A DNA stretch of 64,000 nucleotides from an uncultured Bacteroidota bacterium (GCA_902784465.1 CACZUZ010000001.1:1-64000); one strand, 5' to 3'. Positions 24,601 to 35,049 are shown, counted from the stretch's first letter. Notes: generated from the letters alone by a model not told the origin. Numbers and translations: made by a program.

Positions 24601-27600
24601 CAGCGCAACGGCATAGCCGCAGCCACCTTTGGCGGTGGCGTACTGAGCAACAGCTACTTCTACAACAATATCATCGGCTGTTTCGACACCCTCAACTTCG
24701 CTTTCAGCTACATCCCCACCGATACTTCTGTTAATTATATTGGTAACAATATATATTATTCTCTCAGCCCTGTCCTCAACAAGTACGACGGTATCAACTG
24801 CTACTCGATGACCAACTGGCAGAACCACCTGCCTTCCGACATCAACTCGCAGAATGTCAACCCGGGCTTCCTCAACATCACCACCACTGACCTCCGCTCC
24901 TACAGCCAGAACGTCAAGGGTCATGCCGTCCCCATTTCCGAGGTCACCAACGACATCTTCGACACGTTGCGTAATCCCACGGCTCCCTGTATCGGTGCCT
25001 TCGAGTTCTCGGCGCTGCCTTACGACTTCGAAGTCATCGAGTTCGTCGAACCTTACGACGAATATTGTGTCGCCCCCACTGCTGCTCCGCTCCGTGTTGT
25101 CATAAAGAACAGCGGTGTCAATGCCTATGATCCCTCCACTCAGGTCATGCAGCTCACCTATTCGCGTGGCACCCAGCCCGGCCAGATGACTCCCGGCGTT
25201 TCGGGCAATGTCATCATCAACCGCGCCATCCCTGCCCTCGACACCATCATCTTCAACACTGGCGTCACCATCCCGTTCCCCACTGTTGGAACGCGCGACA
25301 CTACATACACCGTCTATACTTGGCTCACCTCTACTTTCGACCCCAACCCCGCCAATGACACCAGCGTCACATCGGTTACTTCCCACTACCATTATCCGGC
25401 TCCTAACGGGTTGACCCACAACTCCAACTATGGCGAAGCTGCCACTGTTACCGTCAATGGCGGTTTGCAGACTTGGTATTCAAATGTGTATACTTCCAGC
25501 GCCCAGCATAAGTCCGAGGTCTACTGGTATTCTGATGCCGAAGCCGACGCTATATGGCGCGGCAACACTTTCGTCACCGAGCCCCTATACTACGACACTA
25601 CTTTCTATATCCGCCAGCGTCGCGACTATCCCCTCGTGAAAATCACTGAGGTACAGTTCAAACAGAACCTCCCGGGTGCCACCTATCCCATGCCCCTGTG
25701 GATGAACAGCGCCTCCGACTTCGCTGTCGAGCTCACCAACGTCGGCGACTACCCGGCCTACGTCGAAGGCGACACCCTGCAGACTGTCAGCAACACCAGC
25801 GGTCTGCGGCACGTCTATCGTATGCCCAACGTGGTGATTCAGCCAGGTCGCACGCTCGTCATGCAGTTCGTGGCCTCTATGAACAATATCGACTCGAGCC
25901 TCTACCTCTGCGCCAGGAAAAAAATCTCGCCGGCCCAGACTGCCAACCTTGGCGTCATCTACCGCAGTGGCGGTGTCATCCAGGATGCTCTCGCCATCAA
26001 CAACATTATCAGCCAAAACGACTGGATCAACCTCGGTGTCCCCAACCATGTGTGGAATGGCCCGGCCATCACGCTTGTCGACACCATACCGTCGGCCGGT
26101 TTCACACGCTTGGCTTGGCCTACAAGCACCACCTCGTTTGCCAACAGCTACACCCTGTGGCGTTACGCTACCGACGATGCCCGCATGACCTTGGGTACCA
26201 CCGACCAGCGCCTCATCCGCTTTGTCGACAATGGCTGTCCGGGCGACACGGCTTCCGTACACATCCATCTTGTCAACATCCCCGATGTCGACATGACTGT
26301 AGAGGAATTTAGCATCAGCGACGGCTGCGGTCTTGGTATCACCCCCATCACCGTCGATGTCTCCAACCGTGGCGCTACGCCCAGCTCACAGGTCATACTC
26401 CACTACAAGGCCGTAGGCCATACTCAGTATGCCGGTCAGGCCATCGCTTTGCAGGAATGCGTCGACACCATCTCGCCGAGCATGGGCTCGCTCGCCCAGT
26501 TGACACACACCTTCTCTGTCGCCCCCGACTTCACGGTGGCCTCTGCCTCGGTCGACTTCGATTTCATGGTATGGGTCGAGAAACAGTCTGCCGACAATAT
26601 CACCTTCAACGATACTGTCAAGTTCTCGCTCACCTCTATGTATATGCCTGCTGCTCCCACCGTCAAGACCTACGACACTGTGGACTACGACCATGTGGCT
26701 ACCCTCACCTCCATAGTGCCGCTGACCGACTCGCTGGCTTGGTACGACAGGCACATGAACCCGCTCGACACCTGCAATGTCTATGTCACCGGCCATATCT
26801 ATGAACCCGACACTTTCTATGTCACCTCCTTCGGTGCCCGTATCAGTCAGGCCCATGTCGGTGAACTGTCGGCCACCAACACCTATAATACCTATCCGGC
26901 CGTGTTCAACCCCAACAAGAGGTTCATTAGGGAACAGTATCTCTTCTTGGCTCAGGACCTTCTCGATGCCGGCCATTCCGCAGGCCCCATCCAGACTATC
27001 TCTTTCTATCTCGACACCATACTCGCTCCTGCAGGCACAATGACCTTCACCGACTATGTACTCTCTCTCGGCGCCACCAACACTGCCAACTTCTCTTCCA
27101 ACTCCAACTGGAAGGATGTGACCCAGTATTTCAGTGTCGACTCGCTGGTTCTCACCAACGATGACCGCGGTTGGGTCACCCACAACCTCGCCAACGCCTT
27201 TATGTGGAACGGTGTTGACAATATCGTTGTCGAGGTGACACGTGGCATGGATGCCGCTATATCTCAGGGTGCCAAGGTGCGCTACACCAACGGCCCAACC
27301 AACACAGTACTCTTCAAGAACGACAACACCAGCGATGTCTCCGATTTCACCGGCAATGGTGCTCGTTCCAACAAACGTCCCGATATCCAGTTCGGCTTTG
27401 TCGACTATGGATGCGAAGGTCCTGCTGTCCCCATCTACTTGGCTGTTGCCAATGTCCCCGATGCCGATGGCGCCCTCTCTTGGCCTATGTTAGGCGACAG
27501 TACTGCCGCTTTCTCATCCTGCGACTCCACCGACATCCAAGTGTCGCTCCGCAATATGGGCGGCCAGTCGATACCTTCCTACAATATCGACTACTGGATT

Positions 27601-30600
27601 GATGGCCAGCACGGTGTATACACCAGCACATCATCCTTGACTTTCAACTCCACCGTGAATGTCAACGTCACCAAGTTCCTCTTCACTCCCGGACGCCACT
27701 CGCTTCGCATGGCTGTCAATGTCCCTGGCGACACTGTCCATTCCAACGACACCATCTCCCGTCTCATTAATGTACGCTTCTGTGCCGGCCACTACTCGAT
27801 AGGCACCGGCGGACTCTATGCCAACTTCAGCGCTGCTGTCGATACCCTTATGAACGCCGGCGTCGATGGCAATGTCATCTTCGATGTGGCCAACGGGACC
27901 TACAACGAGCAGATTGTACTCGGCCCCATCGACGGTGTCTCCCCCACCAGCACTGTCACCTTCCGCGGCGACGACAGCAACCCCTCGAATGTCACACTCC
28001 GTTTTGCTACTGTCCAGCAGGACAACTACGTCCTCAAAGTTGACGGCTCTGACTTTGTCTCCTTCAAGGGTATCAAGTTCTCCAGCCGCGGCGCGAACAA
28101 CTACAACAACGTCATCGATATATCGAACTGCAACCAGCTGCGTTTCGACAGCGTCGAGGTTGTCACCAAAGGCGGCCTCAACAACCAGAACGCCTCCTGC
28201 TTTGTTGTCGGCGATGAGGTGCGTGCACTCTATGTCACCAATTCGGTTATCGACAGCGGCTATTGCGGCATCCGCAGCAACCGCTCTGCCCTGGGTGTCT
28301 CTGAAGGTTTCTACATCACCGGCAACATTATCAGGAACTTCATGACAACCGGTGTCAACCTCCGCCGCATAGATGATGTCCACATCACCAACAATGACAT
28401 CACCACCGGCGCCAACGCCAACCGTGCTCTCACCGGTATCTTCGTCGCGCAGCATGAAGGTCCCATCGCCATCGAGCGCAACACGGTGGCTCTTGCCGAC
28501 AACCAGACGGGCAACAAGATTGGCATCCGCCTCGTGAACATCAATGCCGCCAACGCCACTATGGGTATTGTCTCCAACAATATGTGCTCCAACGTCGGCA
28601 AGAATACCACCTCGGTGGGCATCAGCATCGACAGCTGTACCTGGCTGAATGTCTTCTTCAACTCCTGCCGCATTGTCCCCGTCAACACTGCCGGCAACCA
28701 GAACTCCAGGGCTCTCTATGTGGGTACTACCAGTTCGCAGATATCCATCATGAACAACTGCTTGTCGGTCGACGGCGCCGGCTATGCCTTGTATGTGCAG
28801 ATGGCTGCCAATGTGATGAACTGCAACTTCAACGACTATTATGTCGGCGGCAATAACTCTTACCTTGCTTACTTTGGCGGCACTTCCTGCTTCACCTTCG
28901 ACGAGCTCCGTCAGGCCGACCACATGGACAACAACTCCTGGAACCTGAAACCCTACTTCGTCTCCAGTACCGACCTCCACTACTCGATGGGTACTCTCTG
29001 CGAACGTGCACAGTACAACACCCTTGTACCTCTCGACCGCGACGGCTTGATCCGTCCACAGATTCCAAGCCCCACAATAGGAGCCCACGAGTTTGAACGC
29101 CCCACCCACAACGTGGCTATCATGGAAATCTATTCCCCGACAATGTCAACCGACAATGTCGAGAGCGACACCCTCTGGATATGTGTCAAGCTCACCAATG
29201 ACGGCACCTCTACCGAGAGCAACCTCAACTGGTTCGCCTACGTCCAGAGCAACCCCACCCAGCTCCGCACCACCAACCATGCTGTCGACGAACTGTTGCC
29301 TCAAGATACCCTCTATGACTGCAACTATATCGTCATGCCCGTTGGCGTCATCGATACGCAGGTCATCGTCGTCGAGTTCCCGTTGACGGGCGATGCCGAG
29401 CCGAGCAACAACACCCTCACCAGCACCTTCTTCCTCGACAATGCCTACAACCTGCAGGCTGTCCAGACCTTAATCTATGACAGCTCCGGATGCCGTCTCC
29501 AGAACACCCAGGTGGGTGTGCGACTCAGAAACGTCGGCCGCAAGAACTTCGCCGCTGGTACTCCGATACCCGTCGGATTCCAGGCCATCCTGCAGACTAC
29601 GGGCATCACTGTACCGACGCTGCCCACGTCGTTCGTCGAGACGGTCAATCTCCCCGTCGAAGTGGAACCCAATGCCGAGGTGACCCTCGATTTCACGCAG
29701 CGAGCCAACCTCTATCCCACCGGCAACGACAAGGATATCGTGGTGCGTGCCCGTGCCTGGAGCAGCTACCAGCACGACCAGAAGCCGGCCAACGACACTA
29801 CATCTTACGTGAACCACAACTCGTACTACACACCCAACTCGCCCATCGGTGTCGACATCCATATCCCTTACGCCACTTGGGACACCCTCCATGCTTCTCA
29901 GACCGACACGCCACCCACTGGTTCCGTAATTCACCGCCCGATTCGTTGGTATCAGGATTCTCTGCAAGAACCTCCATTCTTGGCACCTGCCAGCTATGCC
30001 CCCTCCACTATTTGGAACACACCTCAGTATTTCCGCGACACCACCTATTGGCTCGCCTGCATCAGCGCACACGGCAGCGAGGCTATCAATGCCTGCACGA
30101 GCTACTATAGCCCCATCCATGTCTTTATCAATCCGCGTGTACCCGTCGACTTGTCTGTCCTCGAGGTCGTCGAACCTGTCGGTAACCGCGTCTATATGAC
30201 CGAAGACTCCGTAAAGATCCGTATCATCAACTACGGCAACCAGCCTCAGAACAACATACCGGTACGCTACCAGCTCTTCGACAGGAACAACACCCTGCTG
30301 CAGGATGTCACGGAGGTATGCCCTGTTTCTGTGGCGCCCGACTCGACATACGTCTACCGTTTCGACTCGCTACTTTCCATCCCAAGCTGGACAGCCCCCA
30401 ACAACCAGTACAAACTGCGTGTTTGGACAGACATGAGCAACGAGATGGTGCGTATCAACGATACATTGCGCTACCTGCAGGAATTCATTGCGGTGCCTGA
30501 CAATAACTATCCCGATGCCGTGGTCGAGAACAAGCCTGGACTCGACATCACTCGCGTCGCCTACAGCTCGATGGATAACTATGTGTCGCCTGCCGGACAT

Positions 30601-33600
30601 AAGTATATCAACTTTACCAATGCCACGATGAACAAAACTGCCATTGTGAATCCAGCTACCATCGACACCATTGTGCTTCCCGACTATGGCGGCACCGCCA
30701 ACGCTCAGCAGGTGGGCGAATTGCGTGCTCTGCACCTCGTCAAGGCTACCTCCGACACCATGATTGTCGAGGTCAACAACAGCGACAAGGGCAACGATGA
30801 CGCCACCAAGGCATGGCTCTCTGTATGGATTGACCTCGACCGTGACGGCCATTTCAGCTTCCTTCCCGAGGAGATTGACAGCGTCATGCACTATGAGTAT
30901 CCTTACACTGAGATTGTCTATCAAGACACTATCATTGCAGCACATCCCAAGAAGTTCCTCTTGAACCTCCCCGACAATATCCGCACCGGCTACACACGCA
31001 TGCGTGTTGTCGTCAATCAGGGTGCCCACGAGGCACAGTCGTTCCTCGAGACCAGTGGCGACCCCAAGAGCATCCAGTTTGGCTGTGTCCACGACTATCT
31101 GCTCTATATCGAAGACCGTCCTACTGATATCGACATTGCCGCCGCCCGCGTGGTGTCGCCGCGTTCCCAGTTCATCGGAGGCAATACAGGCTACACTGCA
31201 GGTGACTCTGTGACCGTCTTTGTCCAGATTACCAACAAGGGCTACCAGACCATCAGCGGCGCGACAGTATCCTACCGCTTCCAGAATCAGGGCAATCCTC
31301 TCGAGACCGGCGACATCAACTGGACTGGCTCCTTGGCTCGCGGCGAGAGCGCTGTCGTCGAACTGCCCAGACGTGTCTTCGCCGAGGGTGTCACCAATTT
31401 CCGTTGCGTCGTCACCACACCTGGCGACACCTGCATCCAGAACGACACTCTGCTCTACCAGTACTACCGTGCACCGTTGAAGACCCTCATCTATGCCGAC
31501 AACTTCGAGGGCCTCAGCGACTGGTTTACTCCTAAAGGTTATTCGCCGTTCAACACCAACCTCTGGCAGCGTGGACAGTCGCACAAGCCAAACATTATGG
31601 CCTGCGTCAGCGACTCCAACATCATGGCAACCAATATCAGTGGTCTGGTCAATGTGGCCGCCACGGGTAATGTGAGCTACGCCTACACGCCTATTTTCGA
31701 CATCTCGGTGCTCCGTCCCGACACCCTTGAACTCTGGGTGGCTCGCGACATGGCCGAAGGTCATCTGGCCCGTATCGAATACAGCGACTACCTGGGCCGC
31801 TGGGTTAACATCAGCACCGGTCAGGACACGCTATGGTACAACACTGGTGCCGGCTGGGATTCGATAAGCTCTGGCTATGGCTACCAGTTCTGTCGCTTCC
31901 CGCTTTCAAAGATTGGCGGCGACTTCCAGCAGCGTCTCCAACTTCGTTTCGTCTACAAGGCCGAAACTGAGTCGATGGCTTGCGATGGTATCGGTATCGA
32001 CAACTTCAAGGTTGGCCGTGCCCGCCGTAACCTCGATGTGGGTGTGATTGCTATCACCTATCCTATCTTGCCCAAGTTTGGCGAAACAATCAACCCGAAG
32101 GTCATCATCAAGAACTATGGTCTCGACACTCTCCACAGCATCGAGCTTGCCTACCTGCCTTATGGTAGCAACCTTGCCAAGATTGGTACCTACGAGAGCG
32201 AGGAGGGCCTGCTGCCTGGCGGCACCGACCTCTTCGAGTTCAACGCGCCCTTCATCGTCCGCAACGACTTCCCCGACACCTTCTCAATCTGTGCCTACAC
32301 CACAGTCAATATGGACCTCTACCGCGACAACGACAGCGTCTGTGCCGACTTCGGTCTTGCACCTCTCGACAACGACATGGGTATGATATCGTTCCAGAGC
32401 CCTCTCGAACGTTGCATCGCCGGCGACTCGATTGTGGTGACAACGCGAATCCGTAACTTCGGCCAGGCTCCTGTGGCCTCCGCCAATGTGACCTATATCT
32501 ACAACGGCAACTTCGAGGTGAACGAGACCATCAATTTTGTCGACATCTTAGGCCATGAGCTTGAATCGTTCGAGTATCTCAACTACTCGTTCAAGCAGAA
32601 GTTCCGTGCCTCGATGGGTATCATGGATCTCTTGGCTTACATAAAGCTCGACAATGACGACTATGTCTACAACGACACCATAGCCATGAAGATACATGGT
32701 CTCTCGGCCATCACCGACCTCAAGGCCCGTGCTGTGATTGTCAACACGTCCAACCAGCATGCCACGAAGATTCAGCTTATTGTCGACAATGTTGGAGCCC
32801 GTGCAGTGGAAGACATGACTATGGGCTTCTGGTACTACAACGACACGTCGACGCTTGTCGAGACTACTTATCATTGCCCGACCCCGCTGCCGGCACTGAG
32901 CTCCTTGTATTATGAGTTCCCCGTTTCGTATGAATGGCACGCCGAGTACTTCAGGTATGTCACCGGCTATGTGAAGACAGCTGGCGATATGGATCCGAGC
33001 AACGACACCACAGACGTCATTGTCGACCGCTATGAAGACATGAAGGCAATCCGTGTCCTTGTCGAGGAAAACCGTTCAGACTCTTGCCTTGTGCGTTTCG
33101 AATTCGAGAATGTCGGCAACGTCGTCTCCCGTAATGACCAAGACTTTGAGGTCGTAGGTTATATCAACGGGGAGAAATTGAAGGGTAGATATCATATCAC
33201 TACTGAACCAGGACATGTCTGGTATGTCGACCTGCCAAATAAGATTCAGAAGAATTCGCAGCGCGAATATACTGGTTATATGGAGCTTAAATTCCGTGCT
33301 GGCGACAGTGACTCATCCAACAACCAAACTACTCGCATCGAGGTGGTCAACTATCTTGGCATTCCTTTCGCCAACAAGGATGGCGGCATGGAGCTCGAGC
33401 AGAACTACCCGAACCCATTCGACAACACTACCCGCATCGACTTCTATCTGCCCACGTCAGGAAATGTCCGCTTCTTCGTGATGGACGAGCTTGGACGCAT
33501 GGTCTATCAGAAGATGCAGGAGTATGAGGCTGGCGAACAGTCGATACACTACAATGCCGACGGACTCACTTCCGGTGTCTACTACTATGGCATCGAGAAG

Positions 33601-33642
33601 GATGGCAAGAAGCTGATGCGCCGCATGGTACTGTCGAAGTAA
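21697..33642 (+). CDS. Giant multidomain surface protein, T9SS cargo with C-terminal sorting domain
   Basis: The product is 3981 residues with a signal peptide (MKKKSLLLSLIFMLLAFAAN). Rough layout: jelly-roll/MAM-like domain 25-235; parallel beta-helix 660-1100; Ig-like WY...TTFY modules near 1280, 1670 and 2740; a possible lamin-tail-like domain 1310-1440; a second beta-helix 2030-2460; a GEVED-like domain 2950-3130 (WIDLDRDGHF, TRMRVVV); a second jelly-roll 3260-3445. At least ten CARDB-like repeats share the pattern VxxxNxG (for example near 1130, 1550, 1947, 2839, 3172, 3469, 3582). The last 80 residues, from LEQNYPNPFDNTTRIDFYLP to GVYYYGIEKDGKKLMRRMVL, are a type A T9SS sorting domain. 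It is probably anchored or released at the cell surface as an adhesin; no catalytic module is evident. Confidence 0.93.
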   Translation: MKKKSLLLSLIFMLLAFAANSQIVTKYQQGFETTDDNTSYSGLVGSTSVVTNLHSSGNRAYKLGHIFGSESILLLDTIDFSDNGSYQHAYLEFMHICDVDPLATASASSVAIVEVKMIGDDQWRVLDGNDNYDMSWGGGSSEFIGSSSFSKQSYPVWTGNTPNNGWWKLERFKLINFFNTMSLSDRKMLIRFRLFSRTTGYQAGAGEDAWYIDNIRVTASPNSMLVPTITMIDCPDNAVYPNSRAAHVAADFTTTLAQGMCNDSVYMEYQLGRSAQVVRRTLTPVAGHAGRYEGYIPFCGYDTVVRYHIVGKDNSLNHNLASYPQDPTAWAEFRFIRGNELSFWPINQESSSSSGNNTIPFPNFGDYKAEIIYDSAELAPIFGPGAITQIRFPVAANVVNSVRNRLVIKMSNVNSDFSLPSSDKFYQEFQKTVYDSSLVITQNNNTSGTIYLQDTFFYAGKGLRVTMITDNNNDPSAVSVRTANAPANSTTSGAIHTGYNATYGFDPFSSSWFLNGTRVATRPNFYLRTWRNAPLLYDAGVSGFIHPNDSTPAVAYASNNVEVTLKNYGALPINNVRIYYQVDDSTHKYYDWSGNLAGGGSANVVINTTQNYTPGYHELRAWVDDSVTSVGLRYRDHEPFNDTLWTKFIACDGPMRGVRTVGTPTSDYATLDKFLYAVSQCGVDSVLTVKLAPGTYVGPIVIPFIPGASAVNYVQFEPASPTGGQNTVVFQAPAEVNGSQGGLSNSIVNMQQTRYVRFSRVGFSSNATNNRATYLVRMGTNSVGCQFLDCVFAEGNGSGVSESFMTASSLLYSGGADSLLVRNCQFGRGSQGINLVGPAQDNMAHGNRVIGCSFNNQNVNSVIVRNQYGAEVDSNTCNQVYSNSSYAILLQDCSGATRVTRNTVYVTSGASCIGATNFFGSAAGYAIVANNMLVCADDGESNMLTTPLNIITADHAKVVFNSIKMTAPQRNGIAAATFGGGVLSNSYFYNNIIGCFDTLNFAFSYIPTDTSVNYIGNNIYYSLSPVLNKYDGINCYSMTNWQNHLPSDINSQNVNPGFLNITTTDLRSYSQNVKGHAVPISEVTNDIFDTLRNPTAPCIGAFEFSALPYDFEVIEFVEPYDEYCVAPTAAPLRVVIKNSGVNAYDPSTQVMQLTYSRGTQPGQMTPGVSGNVIINRAIPALDTIIFNTGVTIPFPTVGTRDTTYTVYTWLTSTFDPNPANDTSVTSVTSHYHYPAPNGLTHNSNYGEAATVTVNGGLQTWYSNVYTSSAQHKSEVYWYSDAEADAIWRGNTFVTEPLYYDTTFYIRQRRDYPLVKITEVQFKQNLPGATYPMPLWMNSASDFAVELTNVGDYPAYVEGDTLQTVSNTSGLRHVYRMPNVVIQPGRTLVMQFVASMNNIDSSLYLCARKKISPAQTANLGVIYRSGGVIQDALAINNIISQNDWINLGVPNHVWNGPAITLVDTIPSAGFTRLAWPTSTTSFANSYTLWRYATDDARMTLGTTDQRLIRFVDNGCPGDTASVHIHLVNIPDVDMTVEEFSISDGCGLGITPITVDVSNRGATPSSQVILHYKAVGHTQYAGQAIALQECVDTISPSMGSLAQLTHTFSVAPDFTVASASVDFDFMVWVEKQSADNITFNDTVKFSLTSMYMPAAPTVKTYDTVDYDHVATLTSIVPLTDSLAWYDRHMNPLDTCNVYVTGHIYEPDTFYVTSFGARISQAHVGELSATNTYNTYPAVFNPNKRFIREQYLFLAQDLLDAGHSAGPIQTISFYLDTILAPAGTMTFTDYVLSLGATNTANFSSNSNWKDVTQYFSVDSLVLTNDDRGWVTHNLANAFMWNGVDNIVVEVTRGMDAAISQGAKVRYTNGPTNTVLFKNDNTSDVSDFTGNGARSNKRPDIQFGFVDYGCEGPAVPIYLAVANVPDADGALSWPMLGDSTAAFSSCDSTDIQVSLRNMGGQSIPSYNIDYWIDGQHGVYTSTSSLTFNSTVNVNVTKFLFTPGRHSLRMAVNVPGDTVHSNDTISRLINVRFCAGHYSIGTGGLYANFSAAVDTLMNAGVDGNVIFDVANGTYNEQIVLGPIDGVSPTSTVTFRGDDSNPSNVTLRFATVQQDNYVLKVDGSDFVSFKGIKFSSRGANNYNNVIDISNCNQLRFDSVEVVTKGGLNNQNASCFVVGDEVRALYVTNSVIDSGYCGIRSNRSALGVSEGFYITGNIIRNFMTTGVNLRRIDDVHITNNDITTGANANRALTGIFVAQHEGPIAIERNTVALADNQTGNKIGIRLVNINAANATMGIVSNNMCSNVGKNTTSVGISIDSCTWLNVFFNSCRIVPVNTAGNQNSRALYVGTTSSQISIMNNCLSVDGAGYALYVQMAANVMNCNFNDYYVGGNNSYLAYFGGTSCFTFDELRQADHMDNNSWNLKPYFVSSTDLHYSMGTLCERAQYNTLVPLDRDGLIRPQIPSPTIGAHEFERPTHNVAIMEIYSPTMSTDNVESDTLWICVKLTNDGTSTESNLNWFAYVQSNPTQLRTTNHAVDELLPQDTLYDCNYIVMPVGVIDTQVIVVEFPLTGDAEPSNNTLTSTFFLDNAYNLQAVQTLIYDSSGCRLQNTQVGVRLRNVGRKNFAAGTPIPVGFQAILQTTGITVPTLPTSFVETVNLPVEVEPNAEVTLDFTQRANLYPTGNDKDIVVRARAWSSYQHDQKPANDTTSYVNHNSYYTPNSPIGVDIHIPYATWDTLHASQTDTPPTGSVIHRPIRWYQDSLQEPPFLAPASYAPSTIWNTPQYFRDTTYWLACISAHGSEAINACTSYYSPIHVFINPRVPVDLSVLEVVEPVGNRVYMTEDSVKIRIINYGNQPQNNIPVRYQLFDRNNTLLQDVTEVCPVSVAPDSTYVYRFDSLLSIPSWTAPNNQYKLRVWTDMSNEMVRINDTLRYLQEFIAVPDNNYPDAVVENKPGLDITRVAYSSMDNYVSPAGHKYINFTNATMNKTAIVNPATIDTIVLPDYGGTANAQQVGELRALHLVKATSDTMIVEVNNSDKGNDDATKAWLSVWIDLDRDGHFSFLPEEIDSVMHYEYPYTEIVYQDTIIAAHPKKFLLNLPDNIRTGYTRMRVVVNQGAHEAQSFLETSGDPKSIQFGCVHDYLLYIEDRPTDIDIAAARVVSPRSQFIGGNTGYTAGDSVTVFVQITNKGYQTISGATVSYRFQNQGNPLETGDINWTGSLARGESAVVELPRRVFAEGVTNFRCVVTTPGDTCIQNDTLLYQYYRAPLKTLIYADNFEGLSDWFTPKGYSPFNTNLWQRGQSHKPNIMACVSDSNIMATNISGLVNVAATGNVSYAYTPIFDISVLRPDTLELWVARDMAEGHLARIEYSDYLGRWVNISTGQDTLWYNTGAGWDSISSGYGYQFCRFPLSKIGGDFQQRLQLRFVYKAETESMACDGIGIDNFKVGRARRNLDVGVIAITYPILPKFGETINPKVIIKNYGLDTLHSIELAYLPYGSNLAKIGTYESEEGLLPGGTDLFEFNAPFIVRNDFPDTFSICAYTTVNMDLYRDNDSVCADFGLAPLDNDMGMISFQSPLERCIAGDSIVVTTRIRNFGQAPVASANVTYIYNGNFEVNETINFVDILGHELESFEYLNYSFKQKFRASMGIMDLLAYIKLDNDDYVYNDTIAMKIHGLSAITDLKARAVIVNTSNQHATKIQLIVDNVGARAVEDMTMGFWYYNDTSTLVETTYHCPTPLPALSSLYYEFPVSYEWHAEYFRYVTGYVKTAGDMDPSNDTTDVIVDRYEDMKAIRVLVEENRSDSCLVRFEFENVGNVVSRNDQDFEVVGYINGEKLKGRYHITTEPGHVWYVDLPNKIQKNSQREYTGYMELKFRAGDSDSSNNQTTRIEVVNYLGIPFANKDGGMELEQNYPNPFDNTTRIDFYLPTSGNVRFFVMDELGRMVYQKMQEYEAGEQSIHYNADGLTSGVYYYGIEKDGKKLMRRMVLSK

Positions 33643-33729
33643 CTCTACAATCAAAAAACTAATCTTATAGACCTACAGAATTTCATAAAACACGTTAGCG
33701 GGGAGCACCTTATTGCCGATGGGCAGCGG

Positions 33730-35049
33730 GTGCTCCTTGCTGTCAGTGGCGGACGCGATTCGGTGACGCTGCTCGATCTCATGTGCCGCGCCGGCTTTGA
33801 TGTCGGTGTGGCTCATTGCAATTTTCATCTGCGTCCAGGCGATTGCGACCGCGACGAGGCGTTCGTCAGGCATCTGGCTGCCAATCACTCGCTGCCCTGC
33901 TTTGTCGCTCAGTTCAACACGGTTGAGTATGCCAACGCTGAAGGCCTCTCTGTCGAGGAGGCTGCCAGGAGACTGCGATACCGTTTTTTCGAAGAGATAA
34001 GAATGAGGGAGGGCTACAGCCTGATAGCCACGGCTCATCATCGCGACGATGCCATAGAGACGTTCTTTATCAATCTTCTGCGTGGCTCTGGCATAGCAGG
34101 GTTGCATGGCATTCCCCAACGCAACGGGGCTATTGTCCGGCCGCTGCTGCCCTTTGGCCGCGACGAGATTGACGCTTACGTTGCCAGTCGCGGGTTGCAG
34201 TATGTGGAGGATGTCACCAATGCCCAGCCGCTCTATCTTCGCAACCGCATAAGACTCCAGCTGTTGCCCTTGCTGCGCGACATATCGCCCTCGTTCGATG
34301 CCGTCATGGAAAACAATATGCAACATCTTGCCGATGCCGACACCATCTACCAAGGAAGAATTGAGGAACTGAAAAGACATCTGTGCGTCGATGGCGGTAA
34401 GGGCGAGGAGGAGCAAGGCGGCGAGAAGGGGAGAGCTGTCGTAATCAATATCAGTGAGCTACGCAAGTGTCAGCCGTTGCCGACAATACTTTTTGAGCTG
34501 TTGCGTCCATTTGGGTTTAACAGTGCCGTGTCGGCCCAGATTGCCGCTTCGCTGGATGCACAAAGTGGCAGACAGTTCTTCTCGCCCACACATAGGCTGG
34601 TGAAGGACCGTGAGAATCTGATTATCACTGTCTCCCAAAGCAGGTCGGACAACACTGCTCAACAACAAGGTGACAGTTGTCTGCTGTATGAGGATTTGGA
34701 TTACCGCTCGTTGCCGATATCGTTGTCCATAAGCGTTTTCGGTTACGAAGGCAAGGTGCCGCGACTGCCTAAGAACGAGGCATGGTTCGACAAGGGCAAG
34801 CTGCTTTTCCCGCTGCTGTTGCGTCGATGGCGGGATGGCGACCGTTTTCGACCTTTCGGCATGAAGGGGACGCGACTTGTCAGCGACTTGTTCAGCGACC
34901 TCAAGCTGTCGTTGGACGAGAAGGAAAACGCTTGGCTTCTCTGCAACGGCGACGGCACAATCCTCTGGGTTGTAGGCCACAGGGCTTCCCAGTTCGCCGC
35001 AATCGACCACACGACGAAAGAGGTCGTCGGCTTTAAATTGTGGAGGTAA
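33730..35049 (+). CDS. tilS: tRNA(Ile)-lysidine synthase
   Basis: From a GTG start the product has 439 residues. The PP-loop SGGRDS is at residues 6-11, followed by VAHCNFHLRPGDCDRDEAFV and ATAHHRDDAIETFFINLLRG. The N-terminal ATPase domain ends with YLRNRIRLQLLP, and C-terminal TilS domains follow (DGDRFRPFGMKGTRLVSDLF). It makes lysidine at C34 of tRNA-Ile(CAU). The conserved N-terminal helix is encoded upstream of the GTG, from about 33661, in a frame with no ATG, GTG or TTG back to the stop of the giant gene. The true start is therefore probably a rare codon (ATA or CTT near 33664-33667), or the GTG form is used and is slightly short. Confidence 0.9.
   Translation: MLLAVSGGRDSVTLLDLMCRAGFDVGVAHCNFHLRPGDCDRDEAFVRHLAANHSLPCFVAQFNTVEYANAEGLSVEEAARRLRYRFFEEIRMREGYSLIATAHHRDDAIETFFINLLRGSGIAGLHGIPQRNGAIVRPLLPFGRDEIDAYVASRGLQYVEDVTNAQPLYLRNRIRLQLLPLLRDISPSFDAVMENNMQHLADADTIYQGRIEELKRHLCVDGGKGEEEQGGEKGRAVVINISELRKCQPLPTILFELLRPFGFNSAVSAQIAASLDAQSGRQFFSPTHRLVKDRENLIITVSQSRSDNTAQQQGDSCLLYEDLDYRSLPISLSISVFGYEGKVPRLPKNEAWFDKGKLLFPLLLRRWRDGDRFRPFGMKGTRLVSDLFSDLKLSLDEKENAWLLCNGDGTILWVVGHRASQFAAIDHTTKEVVGFKLWR

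Noticed and set aside
27631..29109. Long open frame on the minus strand inside the giant gene (also 24124-25419 and 30370-31764)
   Set aside because: These mirror the plus-strand codons of a clearly real gene with strong third-position bias; the translations are low-complexity and match no family.
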